From JAABSQ01 sp964573705 (GTDB taxonomy: Bacteria; Desulfobacterota; Desulfobacteria; Desulfobacterales; Desulfococcaceae), in contig CAZNLT010000004.1 in the NCBI GenBank assembly GCA_964573705.1, forward strand, positions 1 to 64,000: a DNA stretch of 64,000 nt, in the 5' to 3' direction. The translations under genes and the position numbers were made by a program. Shown here piece by piece: positions 8,202 through 17,355 of the stretch (position 1 is its first letter; each line of letters begins with the position of its first letter). The notes under the pieces were generated by a model. That model did no database searches and had not been told where the DNA came from. It worked only from the letters and a program-made list of their open reading frames with translations.

Positions 8202-9614
8202 ATGAAGTGCCCCAATTGTGGAAGCGATCACATTACCCATTCCTACAGACGAGGTGTGGAGAAAATGTATCGATATATCTATCCCCGTACTCCGTACCGG
8301 TGCAAGGAATGCTGGAGCCGGTTCTGGGTCTATGAAAATCCGTTTCAGACCCTGACCGCCAAGATAGCGGCCGGCGCCTCGGCGGCGGTGTTGCTGGTCT
8401 TGCTGATCTGGCCGCTGACGGCCGGAGATGAGGACAAGCCGGGTTTAAAGTCGGGCCCCGCGGCGGTGGTCACCGAGACAGCCGAAAGGCGGTCGGCCGA
8501 GCCTTCGGTGAAGGTCGGGAACGGATCGGCGCTCCCCCGGCAAGACGTCCCGATCGCAGACGAAGACCGAAACGGATCGTCTTATTTGGCGAAACGGCCC
8601 GAGAGTACCGCCGGCGAGAAGGAGACCCGTTCGGCGGATAAGACCCGTATGTATGAAGAGACCCTGAGAACCGCATCCGATTCCACCATCGATGGTCCTT
8701 CAAAAACCGTTTCTGAACAGATTCGCTCGGCTGAGCAAGCAGCTGTCGGAGCCGAATCCCCCAAAGCAGAAAAAGAACTCCTTCCGTCGCCGGAATCGGA
8801 ATCAGACCCGGCTTCGGCCTTTATGGAGACCGAAGAAACCGTCACATCCGAACCCTCCTCCGCTTCAACAGACCTACCCAATGTTTCTTCTGAATCCGGA
8901 CCCTCCGAGACGGAGCGGGAGGCGATTTCCACCATTCCGGTGATCACCTCCACGGAGATCCTGCCGCCGGAAACCGATGCGACCGAGGAGCCGAGCCTGA
9001 AGACCGCGTCCGCTGAGAAGGAAAACCGACAAAAAACCCCCGAAGAGACTGCAACCGAACCGGAAATCTCTGCGGCCGAACCTGCGCAACCCGAGCCGAC
9101 CTCTGAACCCGATCCCCAATCCGCTCAAGCAAAGCCTGAAACGGAAGCGGAATCAAAACCGCAAATAGAAGAAGCGCCTCCGGAAATCGCTTCCGAGGAG
9201 GCGAAGGGGCCAGAAGACGTTCCCCGACCGGCCGAGGGACCCAAACCGGTCAAGCGGGCGGTGAAAACCGCCCGGAAACCCCCCTCCCAACCCCGTCGCC
9301 TGTCGGAGATCGTGCCGAAGCCCGCCGGGGACCGGTTCGAAGCCCTGATCAAAGCCGGCGGGGGCATTACCGACTACCGCTCTTTTTTCCTGAAATCCCC
9401 GCCCAAGCTGGTGATCGACCTCCCCGGAAAGTGGGAGCAGAAAACCCGTTCGGTCATCGAGGTGGATCATCATCTGGTCAAGCGGGTGCGGGTGGGGCAA
9501 CATCCGGAATTCATCCGGGTGGTCCTGGATCTGGAAAAAGAAAAGGTTTCAAAACCGGATTTTACCGAAACAGCCGAGGGTCTTCGGGTTTCATTGACGC
9601 GAGATCCGGAATGA
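8202..9614 (+). CDS. Zinc-ribbon, transmembrane, AMIN-domain protein
   Basis: A 470-residue protein of unknown function with an unusual order of parts. The N-terminus (1-45) carries two CXXC pairs (CPNC, CKEC) as in a zinc ribbon. One membrane helix follows (about 54-72). Then comes a very long low-complexity linker rich in P, E, S, T and A (about 75-360). The C-terminus (about 380-470) looks like an AMIN domain (YRSFFLKSPPKLVIDLPG...RVRVGQHPEFIRVVLDL), a fold that directs proteins to peptidoglycan or envelope complexes. The layout implies a cytoplasmic ribbon and a periplasmic AMIN domain. It lies between resB and ccsA on the same strand, so a role in cytochrome maturation is possible but only by position. 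Confidence 0.75.
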   Translation: MKCPNCGSDHITHSYRRGVEKMYRYIYPRTPYRCKECWSRFWVYENPFQTLTAKIAAGASAAVLLVLLIWPLTAGDEDKPGLKSGPAAVVTETAERRSAEPSVKVGNGSALPRQDVPIADEDRNGSSYLAKRPESTAGEKETRSADKTRMYEETLRTASDSTIDGPSKTVSEQIRSAEQAAVGAESPKAEKELLPSPESESDPASAFMETEETVTSEPSSASTDLPNVSSESGPSETEREAISTIPVITSTEILPPETDATEEPSLKTASAEKENRQKTPEETATEPEISAAEPAQPEPTSEPDPQSAQAKPETEAESKPQIEEAPPEIASEEAKGPEDVPRPAEGPKPVKRAVKTARKPPSQPRRLSEIVPKPAGDRFEALIKAGGGITDYRSFFLKSPPKLVIDLPGKWEQKTRSVIEVDHHLVKRVRVGQHPEFIRVVLDLEKEKVSKPDFTETAEGLRVSLTRDPE

Positions 9615-9674
9615 ATCGGCTTTGCGTAAATCGATAACCATTCCTCTGCGAGAGGATGCCGAACGAGGTATACT

Positions 9675-10514
9675 GTGAGCAGTTCCCAACTTTTATCCAT
9701 CGTCACTTTCATCTACGGTCTGTCCGCGGTGTTGTACATCGCCGCCTGGATCTTTGAAAAATCCTTTCCCGGCAAGGTCGCCACCTGGACCGCCGTCATC
9801 GGGGTCGTCGGAAATGTCCTCGGAATTCTGCTGCGGTGGGTCGAAACCTACAAGCTCGGATACGGCCACGCCCCGCTCTCCAACCTGTATGAGTCCCTGA
9901 TCTTTTTCGCCTGGTGCATCGTGGCCATCTATCTGTACGTCGAATACCGGTATCGGAATCGAGCCATCGGCGCCTTTGTGGTGCCGCTGGCGTTTCTGTC
10001 CATGGCATACGCCTCCCTGTCCCCGAATATTTCCGACCGGATTCAGCCCCTGATTCCGGCTCTTCAGAGCAACTGGCTGATCGCCCACGTCATCACCTGT
10101 TTTTTTGGGTATGCCGGGTTCGCCGTCGCCTTCGGCATCAGCATCATGTACATCATGAAACGGCGGGTTCCGGTGACCGCCGGACCGGGGCTGGCCCATG
10201 TACCGGGACCTGAAGTCCTCGATGATCTGACCCATAAAATGGTCCAGTTCGGGTTTCTGTTTCTCACCGTCGGCATCATCACCGGCGCGGTCTGGGCCAA
10301 TTCGGCCTGGGGCCGGTACTGGGGCTGGGACCCCAAGGAGACCTGGTCGTTGATCACCTGGTTCATCTATGCCACCCTCCTTCATGCCCGCCTCATGCGG
10401 GGATGGCGGGGCCGAAAAATAGCCTATATCTCTATTGCCGGTTTCATGGCGGTGCTCTTCACCTACTTCGGCGTGAACCTGCTGCCGGGGCTTCACAGCT
10501 ACGGAGCTCAGTGA
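9675..10514 (+). CDS. ccsA: Cytochrome c biogenesis protein CcsA/ResC (haem handling)
   Basis: A 279-residue protein with about eight membrane helices and the tryptophan-rich haem-handling motif of the CcsA/CcmC family (WGRYWGWDPKETWSLITW, about 215-233), with a following LLHARL helix. It is the partner of ResB in system II cytochrome c maturation. The start is GTG at 9675; no better ATG is available in frame before the first helix. It lies 60 bases after the AMIN gene and just ahead of the qrc operon, whose first product needs haem attachment. Confidence 0.92.
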   Translation: MSSSQLLSIVTFIYGLSAVLYIAAWIFEKSFPGKVATWTAVIGVVGNVLGILLRWVETYKLGYGHAPLSNLYESLIFFAWCIVAIYLYVEYRYRNRAIGAFVVPLAFLSMAYASLSPNISDRIQPLIPALQSNWLIAHVITCFFGYAGFAVAFGISIMYIMKRRVPVTAGPGLAHVPGPEVLDDLTHKMVQFGFLFLTVGIITGAVWANSAWGRYWGWDPKETWSLITWFIYATLLHARLMRGWRGRKIAYISIAGFMAVLFTYFGVNLLPGLHSYGAQ

Positions 10515-10521
10515 TTTCCAC

Positions 10522-10550
10522 TTGACAAAAACGGGATCAGTATGTACAGA
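10522..10550 (+). promoter_or_regulatory. Candidate promoter upstream of qrcA
   Basis: A perfect TTGACA (10522-10527) is followed after 17 bases by TACAGA (3 of 6 matches to the -10 consensus). It begins only eight bases after the ccsA stop, leaving a leader of about 65 bases before qrcA. The -10 match is weak, so read-through from ccsA remains possible. Confidence 0.35.
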
Positions 10551-10623
10551 GGGCCACAGTTTCTTTCCGAATCCTGGTCAGGAGTCCTGGTCTATTTGTT
10601 AACCACAGCGTGACGGAGTTTCC

Positions 10624-11268
10624 ATGAGTGCATTAGAGGAGAAGACGAAAGCGGTATCCGACGGCGGAGGGTTTCCCACCCTGTTCTTCATCATCGGGCT
10701 CTCCCTGAGCCTGATTGTCGGCTGGATTATATTTCCCAAGCTGCTGTATTCCAAAAAGGAGCAGCCCTTCGATTTCAACCACGCCCTCCACAACGAACTG
10801 GCAGAGGGATGTGTGAGCTGCCACTACTTCCGGGAGGACGGCAGTTTTGCCGGGGTACCCAAGCTCGCCCAGTGTGTCGACTGCCATATGGATATTCAAG
10901 GGGACACCGAGGATGAGGCGATTTTCGTCAATGAATATGTCATCCCCAACAGAGAGGTTCCCTGGCTGATCTATTCCGAACAGCCCGATTGCGTCTTCTT
11001 TTCCCATGCCGCTCACGTCAAATCCGGCAAGATGGACTGCAAAACCTGCCACGGACCCATCGGCCAATCCACCAGCCTCAAACCCTACGAAGAAAACCGG
11101 ATCACCGGCTACAGCCGGGACATTTGGGGCTATAATATCGCGGGGATCAAAAAGAACACCTGGGACCGGATGAAGATGGATGACTGTTCCGAGTGCCATG
11201 TCCAGATGGGCGTTAATCAGACCAGTGTTCAGACCGAGAAGGGCGCCTGTTTCGTGTGCCACAAATAA
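10624..11268 (+). CDS. qrcA: QrcA: membrane-anchored multihaem cytochrome c of menaquinone reductase
   Basis: A 214-residue protein with an uncleaved N-terminal helix (about 18-40) and five CXXCH haem-binding motifs (residues 63, 84, 139, 188, 209) plus HxxH-type distal ligands (FNHALH, FFSHAAH). Qrc accepts electrons from periplasmic type I cytochrome c3, supplied by hydrogenases and formate dehydrogenases, and reduces menaquinone. The gene order A-B-C-D matches the known Desulfovibrio operon. As I recall the D. vulgaris subunit is hexahaem, so five canonical motifs here is worth noting. The start ATG has a weak ribosome site. Confidence 0.88.
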   Translation: MSALEEKTKAVSDGGGFPTLFFIIGLSLSLIVGWIIFPKLLYSKKEQPFDFNHALHNELAEGCVSCHYFREDGSFAGVPKLAQCVDCHMDIQGDTEDEAIFVNEYVIPNREVPWLIYSEQPDCVFFSHAAHVKSGKMDCKTCHGPIGQSTSLKPYEENRITGYSRDIWGYNIAGIKKNTWDRMKMDDCSECHVQMGVNQTSVQTEKGACFVCHK

Positions 11269-11305
11269 TGTTGATCAGGAAAAACCGGTGTAAGGGGAAA
11301 ACTCT

Positions 11306-13579
11306 ATGAAGATAGACAGAAGAAGTTTTTTGTCACTCGGGCTCGGTGTTACGGCGGGATCGGTTCTTTCACCTTTGCCGTGGAAGCTGACGGACGACCT
11401 TTCGATCTGGACCCAGACATGGCCCTGGACCCCGGTGCCCAAAGACGGCGCCGTCCACTACGTCCGCTCCGTGAGCACCCTCTGTTCCGGCGGTTGCGGC
11501 ATTCAGGTGCGAAAAGTCGAGGATCGGGCCATTAAAATCGAGGGGATGGAAGGCTATCCCGGCAGCAATGGAAAGGCCTGTAACCAATGTCTGGCGGGAA
11601 TCCAGAAACTCTACGGTCCCGATCACATTCAGACCCCTCTGAAGCGGGTCGGAAATCGGGGTGAAGGCAGATTCGCCCCGATCTCATGGGATGAAGCGAT
11701 GTCCATGGTCACGGAACAGCTCAGGAAATTGCGCACCGAGGGCAAGCCTCAGACCCTGGGCTGTGTCGTGGAACGGGAATACGGCACGGTCCCCCAGTTG
11801 TTCAAACGATTCGCCCAGACTTACGGCTCCCCTAATTTCATGACCATGCCCTCCTATCTGGACGGCTATGACCAGGTTTTCAAAATGATGCAAGGCAGGG
11901 AGGCCGTCCCCGGTTTCGACCTGGAAAACGCCGATTATGTTCTCAGCTTCGGCAGCGGTCTGGTCGATGGGTGGGGATTGGTGCCCCGAATGTTTCAGGC
12001 CAACAGCCTGTGGAAAGAAAAAGGGGCGCCGGTGGTGCAGTTCGAACCCCGGCTCTCCAACACGGCGGCCAAGGCAACCCGTTGGGTCCCCATCAATCCC
12101 GGCACCGAAGCCGTTCTGGCCCTCGGTCTGGCCCATGTGATCATCAAGGAAAACCTTTTCCATTCCGATTTCGTTAACCGCTACTCCGCCCGATTCGAGG
12201 CTTGGGAAGACGGGCAGGGGATGAAACGGAAAGGGTTCAAAGACCTGGTGCTGGACCGCTATGATCCGCGATACGTATCCCGGGTCACCGGTGTCCCGTC
12301 CTCCGAAATCGAAACGATCGCCAGAGAATTCGCCAAGGCCGAAAGCCCCGTCGCGCTCTGCGGCAGAGGCGCCGGGCACACCCCTGGGGCGGTTTACGAG
12401 TTTCAGGCGGTGCACGCCTTAAACGGTCTGGTGGGCAGCATCAACCGAAAAGGCGGTGTGTGGGCTTTGCCCAAGCCCGATTATATCGCCTGGCCCGACC
12501 CGGCGCTCGACGCGGTCGCCGAAAAGGGCTGCGATACCCCCCGGGTCGACGGCGCGGGATCCGAAACCTATCCGACCGCATCCTCTCTGACCCACCGGCT
12601 GCCGGCGGTGATCAAGGATGCTGAGGAATCCCCCATTCAGGTCCTTCTGGTCCACGGAGCCAACCCCTGTTATACCCTGCCGGATACCGAAGCGGTCCGG
12701 GCCGCTTTCGAGAAAATCCCCTGCATCGTGAGCTTCGCATCCCATATGGATGAAACCGCCCTGATGGCGGATTTGATACTGCCCGACCATGGCCATCTAG
12801 AAAAATACCAGGATGTACCCGCTCCCGAGGGGCTGAGCGTTCCGGTGATCGGTCTGGCCCGGCCCGTGGTTGCACCGTTATACCGGACCCGGCATGTCGG
12901 AGACACCCTCATTCAACTGGCCAAGGCCATGGGCGGCGGCATGGCCGACTCCTTCCCCTGGAAAAATTACGAAGAATGCCTCAAAAAAACCCTGGGTCAG
13001 CACTGGAAGACCATGGAAGAGAAAGGCTGGTTCAGCCCCGATTTCCCCGGTTCCAATGGCCAGAATTGGAATGAAGCCTTTGAAACCCCCACCCGGAATT
13101 TCGTATTCATTCCGGAGCGGTACGGCACAGACACGGAAGAGGCGGGCATATCCCCCATCCAGGTCGAAGGCGATCCGATCACCTATCCGCTGGTGATGAT
13201 CCCCTTCGATCACATCCGCATCGCCGCCGGCCCGTCGGGAAACGCTCCTTTTGTCATGAAGACGATCGAAGACACCCTGCTTCGGGGCAACGATACCTTG
13301 GTTCAGGTCAACCCCAAGACCGCGGGCAAGGCCGGGCTCGAGGAAGGGGTGCAAGCGGTGCTGAGTACTCCCAAAGGAAGCGCCAAGGTGCGGGTGCATG
13401 TCTCCCACGGGATTCAGCCCGGCCTGGTGGCGGTACCCCGAGGGCTTGGCCGCGGTTCCGGGGACGAATACATGGCCGACAAAGGGGTCAATGTCAACCT
13501 GCTGATGGGTCCGGTGGAGGATCCGGTTTCCGGCCTGAATGCGGCCTGGGGTATTCGGGCCAATCTGACCATTGCCTGA
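11306..13579 (+). CDS. qrcB: QrcB: molybdopterin-oxidoreductase-like subunit of menaquinone reductase
   Basis: A 757-residue member of the molybdopterin oxidoreductase superfamily with a twin-arginine signal (DRRSFLSLG, residues 4-12), which places it in the periplasm. An N-terminal cysteine set (CSGGC about residue 57, then CNQC about residue 92) suggests an iron-sulfur cluster. The D. vulgaris homologue is reported not to bind molybdenum and to serve as a scaffold and electron conduit, so no catalytic role is claimed here. It follows qrcA by 37 bases and precedes qrcC by 96 bases. Confidence 0.9.
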   Translation: MKIDRRSFLSLGLGVTAGSVLSPLPWKLTDDLSIWTQTWPWTPVPKDGAVHYVRSVSTLCSGGCGIQVRKVEDRAIKIEGMEGYPGSNGKACNQCLAGIQKLYGPDHIQTPLKRVGNRGEGRFAPISWDEAMSMVTEQLRKLRTEGKPQTLGCVVEREYGTVPQLFKRFAQTYGSPNFMTMPSYLDGYDQVFKMMQGREAVPGFDLENADYVLSFGSGLVDGWGLVPRMFQANSLWKEKGAPVVQFEPRLSNTAAKATRWVPINPGTEAVLALGLAHVIIKENLFHSDFVNRYSARFEAWEDGQGMKRKGFKDLVLDRYDPRYVSRVTGVPSSEIETIAREFAKAESPVALCGRGAGHTPGAVYEFQAVHALNGLVGSINRKGGVWALPKPDYIAWPDPALDAVAEKGCDTPRVDGAGSETYPTASSLTHRLPAVIKDAEESPIQVLLVHGANPCYTLPDTEAVRAAFEKIPCIVSFASHMDETALMADLILPDHGHLEKYQDVPAPEGLSVPVIGLARPVVAPLYRTRHVGDTLIQLAKAMGGGMADSFPWKNYEECLKKTLGQHWKTMEEKGWFSPDFPGSNGQNWNEAFETPTRNFVFIPERYGTDTEEAGISPIQVEGDPITYPLVMIPFDHIRIAAGPSGNAPFVMKTIEDTLLRGNDTLVQVNPKTAGKAGLEEGVQAVLSTPKGSAKVRVHVSHGIQPGLVAVPRGLGRGSGDEYMADKGVNVNLLMGPVEDPVSGLNAAWGIRANLTIA

Positions 13580-13675
13580 TTCAGGGGTCGATGCATCGGT
13601 TATCTTCGCCGACCCGAATTTTTGAAGCGACCGATCGCGATCTACTGATCAATTGAAAATCGACATGAGGTTCTG

Positions 13676-14470
13676 ATGAAGAAAGCAGAAGATCACACGA
13701 AGCCCAAAAGATATGGAATGGTCATTGACCTCGACAAGTGCACCGGGTGCGGCGCCTGCATGGTGGCCTGTTCTGCGGAAAACAATGTTCCTTTCAAGAA
13801 GGATGAATCCGAAAAGCTGCTCAGCATCACCTGGATGAGGGTATATAAACTCTCCAACAACGAAAAATATCCGAACACCGACATCTGCTACCTGCCCCGC
13901 CCCTGTATGCACTGCGAGGGGCATGCGGGTCATTCCCCCTGCGTCTCGGTCTGCCCGGCTACGGTGACCGACTACAGCACCGAAACCGGCATCGTCAGCC
14001 AGATCTATACCCGTTGTTTCGGATGCCGGTACTGCATGGCGGCCTGCCCTTACCACGCCCGGTATTTTAACTGGTGGGATCCGGTTTGGCCCAAGGGCAT
14101 GGAAAAGATGCTCAGCCCGGACGTGTCGGTCCGAACGCGCGGAGTGGTGGAAAAATGCAGTTTTTGCTATCACCGGTATCAGCGGGCCAAAGACAAGGCT
14201 TATATCGAAGGACGACCCGATATCGAGGAAGAAGAATACCAGACGGCCTGCACCCAGGCCTGTCCGGCCAGGGCCATCACCTTCGGAGACCTTAATAATC
14301 CCAAGCACAAGGTCTATGAACTGAAGCAGGATCCCAATGCCTTCCGTCTGCTCGAACGGCTCGGAACCAATCCGAAGGTCTACTATGTATCGAGCCGGGA
14401 ATGGGTACGGAAATCCGGAGACAACTACCTGCAACACGAAGAACCCGGATATATCGCGACCAAGCACTAA
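13676..14470 (+). CDS. qrcC: QrcC: periplasmic iron-sulfur subunit of menaquinone reductase
   Basis: A 264-residue ferredoxin-like protein with several cysteine clusters: CTGCGACMVAC (about 22-32), CMHC...CVSVCP (about 79-95), CFGCRYCMAACP (about 115-126) and CSFC...CTQACP (about 159-198). This is the pattern of the four-cluster NrfC/DmsB family. It has no signal peptide of its own and is likely exported together with the Tat substrate QrcB. It would wire QrcA/QrcB to the quinone site in QrcD. A long antisense frame over it is a shadow. Confidence 0.92.
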   Translation: MKKAEDHTKPKRYGMVIDLDKCTGCGACMVACSAENNVPFKKDESEKLLSITWMRVYKLSNNEKYPNTDICYLPRPCMHCEGHAGHSPCVSVCPATVTDYSTETGIVSQIYTRCFGCRYCMAACPYHARYFNWWDPVWPKGMEKMLSPDVSVRTRGVVEKCSFCYHRYQRAKDKAYIEGRPDIEEEEYQTACTQACPARAITFGDLNNPKHKVYELKQDPNAFRLLERLGTNPKVYYVSSREWVRKSGDNYLQHEEPGYIATKH

Positions 14471-14534
14471 GATGCCTGCTATGGATAACGGCAAGGGATA
14501 ACAGAAACTGCACAGGATGAGGAGTATATAGGAT

Positions 14535-15773
14535 ATGGATTCTGCATTGATACCCAAGGGCGTAAAACGGTGTTCTTTGGGGAAATTCACCCTCTTAATC
14601 GCGGTGGTCGGCGCAGTGCTGTTGTGGGGCGTCTATGCCATGCTGCTCTGCTGGATCAAGGGCCTCAACCAGACCAACATGAACGATTATTACGGATTCG
14701 CCCTCTGGATCTGGGCGGACCTCGCGGTGATCGCCCTGGGAGGCGGCGCTTTTTTTACCGGCTTTCTCAAGTACATCGTCGGCAAGGATGAACTCAAGAA
14801 CATCATCAACTATGCGGTGCTGATCGGGTTTATCTGCTACAGTTCGGCTCTGTTGATTTTGGCCATCGACATCGGTCAGCCGCTGCGGGGATGGTTTATC
14901 TTCTGGCATGCCAATATCCATTCCATGCTCACCGAGGTGGCCTTCTGTCTGACCTGCTACTTCGGGGTATTGACAATCGAATATGTTCCCCTGGTACTGG
15001 AAAATAGACAGTTGAATAAGGTGCCGTTTTTCCATAACCTGGCCCACAACATGCACGGCATCATGGCGGTGTTTGCGGCCACCGGGGCCTTCCTCTCCTT
15101 TTTCCATCAGGGGTCCCTGGGCGGCGTGGCCGGGGTTCTTTTCGGCCGGCCTTTCGGGTATCGGGAAGGGGTGTTCGTCTGGCCCTGGACCTTTTTTCTG
15201 TTCACCTGGTCCGCAGCCGCGTATGGCCCCTCCTTTACACTGATGTGCACCAAGATCCTCGAAAAAGCCTCGGGGAAACAGCTGGTCAAAGAGACTGTGG
15301 TCGACCTGCTGGCCAAGATTTCCGGATGGATGATTCTGACCTACATCATCGCCAAGATCGCCGATACCCTCTACTGGGCGCTGGTCACGGCCCCCGCCAT
15401 GGGGCATACGCTGATGGATTTCTACTCCAACAATCCGGTGTACGGTATCTGGATACTGGTTCTGGAGATCGTCCTCGGCGGCATCATTCCGGCGATCATC
15501 CTGGTGATTCCCAGGACCCGACGGAATGGGTATTTGAGGATGATGGCCATTATTCTCGGTGTGATCGGTGTCAGCGTCAATCGTTGGGTCATGGTGCTTC
15601 AGGTGATGGCGGCGCCGGTGATGCCCTTCGATTTCTGGGCCATGTATTACCCCAGCTGGCAGGAAGTCGCCACCACCATTCTGCCGGTGGCCTACGGCAT
15701 TATTCTGATCGCCCTCTCTTACCGCTACCTGCCGATCTTTCCGCAGGAGCCGGAATTGAACCCCGTTGACTAA
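14535..15773 (+). CDS. qrcD: QrcD: NrfD/PsrC-family menaquinone-binding membrane subunit
   Basis: A 412-residue polytopic protein with about ten membrane helices, typical of the NrfD/PsrC family, which holds the quinone site and lacks cofactors. It begins MDSALIPKGVKRCSLGKF, before the first helix (about 18-40). It closes the canonical qrcABCD set and is followed after 27 bases by a small gene with a strong ribosome site. In sulfate reducers Qrc feeds the Qmo complex and APS reductase via menaquinone and is electrogenic. Confidence 0.92.
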   Translation: MDSALIPKGVKRCSLGKFTLLIAVVGAVLLWGVYAMLLCWIKGLNQTNMNDYYGFALWIWADLAVIALGGGAFFTGFLKYIVGKDELKNIINYAVLIGFICYSSALLILAIDIGQPLRGWFIFWHANIHSMLTEVAFCLTCYFGVLTIEYVPLVLENRQLNKVPFFHNLAHNMHGIMAVFAATGAFLSFFHQGSLGGVAGVLFGRPFGYREGVFVWPWTFFLFTWSAAAYGPSFTLMCTKILEKASGKQLVKETVVDLLAKISGWMILTYIIAKIADTLYWALVTAPAMGHTLMDFYSNNPVYGIWILVLEIVLGGIIPAIILVIPRTRRNGYLRMMAIILGVIGVSVNRWVMVLQVMAAPVMPFDFWAMYYPSWQEVATTILPVAYGIILIALSYRYLPIFPQEPELNPVD

Positions 15774-15800
15774 CCCCGTCGAATTTTAGGAGGAGAACTT

Positions 15801-15971
15801 ATGTTTCCAGGATTTTTTGAATGGATTTGGGATGGGGGACACATGCTGTTCATGGGCGGTCTGTGGTACGCCCTGGGCATCATCGGTCTGGGCCTGACCT
15901 ACTGTATTTTTAAAGCCGCGATTGAAACCGCCCAAGGCAAAGGGGAAGGCCACGGCGAAGAACATCATTAG
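15801..15971 (+). CDS. Unannotated 56-residue single-helix protein after qrcD
   Basis: ATG at 15801 lies six bases after a very strong AGGAGGAG ribosome site and 27 bases after the qrcD stop; a terminator follows 24 bases after its TAG. The 56 residues start MFPGFFEWIWDGGHM, continue with one membrane helix (about 15-37, ending in TYCIFKAAIE), and end in a cytoplasm-like tail rich in G, K, E and H (GKGEGHGEEHH). I do not recognise it by family. Its position as last gene of the operon, ribosome site and helix argue that it is a real gene and possibly a small accessory subunit of Qrc; that role is inference. Confidence 0.75.
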   Translation: MFPGFFEWIWDGGHMLFMGGLWYALGIIGLGLTYCIFKAAIETAQGKGEGHGEEHH

Positions 15972-15995
15972 GATACCCTGACATACCAAAGTTTC

Positions 15996-16042
15996 AAAAA
16001 AGCGCTTTCTTCCCGGGGCCTCTGGGGATGGGGCGCTTTTTT
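15996..16042 (+). terminator. Rho-independent terminator of the qrc operon
   Basis: AAAAAAGCGC (15996-16005) pairs with GCGCTTTTTT (16033-16042); the stem continues internally through CCCGGGGCC-like bases and the 3' arm is a T-run. It lies directly after the 56-residue gene and before murA. Confidence 0.85.
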
Positions 16043-16101
16043 GTTGGAAATTCTTTTCCGGATGGATCCGGATCAGAACCCGGGAGCGAGAGAAGAAGAC
16101 C

Positions 16102-17355
16102 ATGGATAAGATAATTGTGGACGGGGGGAAGCGGCTGGCCGGCGAGGTTTCCATCAGCGGCGCCAAAAACGCGGCTCTGCCGATTCTGGCCGCATCCCTG
16201 CTGACGGACGGCATGAATACCTACCGGAATGTGCCGCGGCTTCATGATATCGCCAGCATTCGGGAACTGTTGGTCTATCTCGGGGCCCATGTCGACGCCG
16301 ATGACGACCATGTCATTCGCATCAAGGCCAACGGGCTTTGCCAGACCGAAGCCCCGTATGATCTGGTCCGCAAAATGCGCGCCTCCATTCTCGTCCTGGG
16401 CCCCCTGGTGGCGCGACTGGGAAAGGCCCGGGTCTCCCTGCCGGGCGGGTGCGCCATCGGGGCCCGGCCCATCAACCTTCATTTGAAGGGGCTGGCCCGG
16501 CTGGGGGCCTCCATCGAACTGACCCACGGGTATGTAGAAGCCACCGCCGACCGGTTGAAAGGGGATGATTTTTATCTGGATGTGCCCACCGTTACCGGCA
16601 CCGAAAATCTGATGATGGCGGCGGTGCTGGCCCGGGGTACAACCATTTTGCGAAACGTGGCCCGGGAGCCGGAGATCCTGGCCCTGGCCGACGCACTCAA
16701 CCGAATGGGCGCCCGAATCTCCGGGGCCGGTTCTTCGGTGGTCACCATTCACGGGGTGGATGCGCTGACGCCGGCCGATATTTCCATTATCCCCGACCGG
16801 ATTGAAGCGGGGACTTTTATGGTGGCTGCCGTCCTGACCGGCGGGGATGTCACGGTCCTCGATTGTGAACCCGACCATATGGGGGCCATGCTCAACAAGC
16901 TTCGACAGACCGGCGCCCGAATCACCGTCAACGGTCGTTCGGTTCGGGTTCAGGGGCCGGAAAAGATCACCAGCGTCGATATCAAAACCCTGCCCTATCC
17001 CGGCTTCCCCACCGACATGCAGGCCCAGTTCATGGTTTTGATGTCGGTGGCCGGGGGCCTCAGCATTATTTCCGAAACCATTTTTGAAAACCGCTTCATT
17101 CACGTCAGTGAACTGCGCCGCCTGGGGGCCGATATCACCGTATCCGGAAACTCGGCCATGATCAAAGGGGTCGACCACCTGTCCGGGGCCCCGGTGATGG
17201 CCACCGATCTTCGGGCCAGCGCCTCCCTGATACTGGCCGGGTTGGTGGCCGAGGGGCAAACCGTCATCAACCGGGTCTATCATCTGGACCGGGGTTATGA
17301 AGCCATCGAGGAGAAATTCGCCGGCCTGGGTGCTGCCGTTCAACGGGTCCGGTAG
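16102..17355 (+). CDS. murA: UDP-N-acetylglucosamine 1-carboxyvinyltransferase
   Basis: A 417-residue EPSP-synthase-fold enzyme that adds phosphoenolpyruvate to UDP-GlcNAc, the first committed step of peptidoglycan synthesis in the cytoplasm. The N-terminal GEVSISGAKNAALPI motif is present. The catalytic, fosfomycin-reactive cysteine is present at residue 117 (LPGGCAIGARP), so the enzyme should be fosfomycin-sensitive at this site. Length matches the family. The gene starts after the qrc terminator; its 3' end overlaps the open frame of comEC. Confidence 0.96.
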   Translation: MDKIIVDGGKRLAGEVSISGAKNAALPILAASLLTDGMNTYRNVPRLHDIASIRELLVYLGAHVDADDDHVIRIKANGLCQTEAPYDLVRKMRASILVLGPLVARLGKARVSLPGGCAIGARPINLHLKGLARLGASIELTHGYVEATADRLKGDDFYLDVPTVTGTENLMMAAVLARGTTILRNVAREPEILALADALNRMGARISGAGSSVVTIHGVDALTPADISIIPDRIEAGTFMVAAVLTGGDVTVLDCEPDHMGAMLNKLRQTGARITVNGRSVRVQGPEKITSVDIKTLPYPGFPTDMQAQFMVLMSVAGGLSIISETIFENRFIHVSELRRLGADITVSGNSAMIKGVDHLSGAPVMATDLRASASLILAGLVAEGQTVINRVYHLDRGYEAIEEKFAGLGAAVQRVR

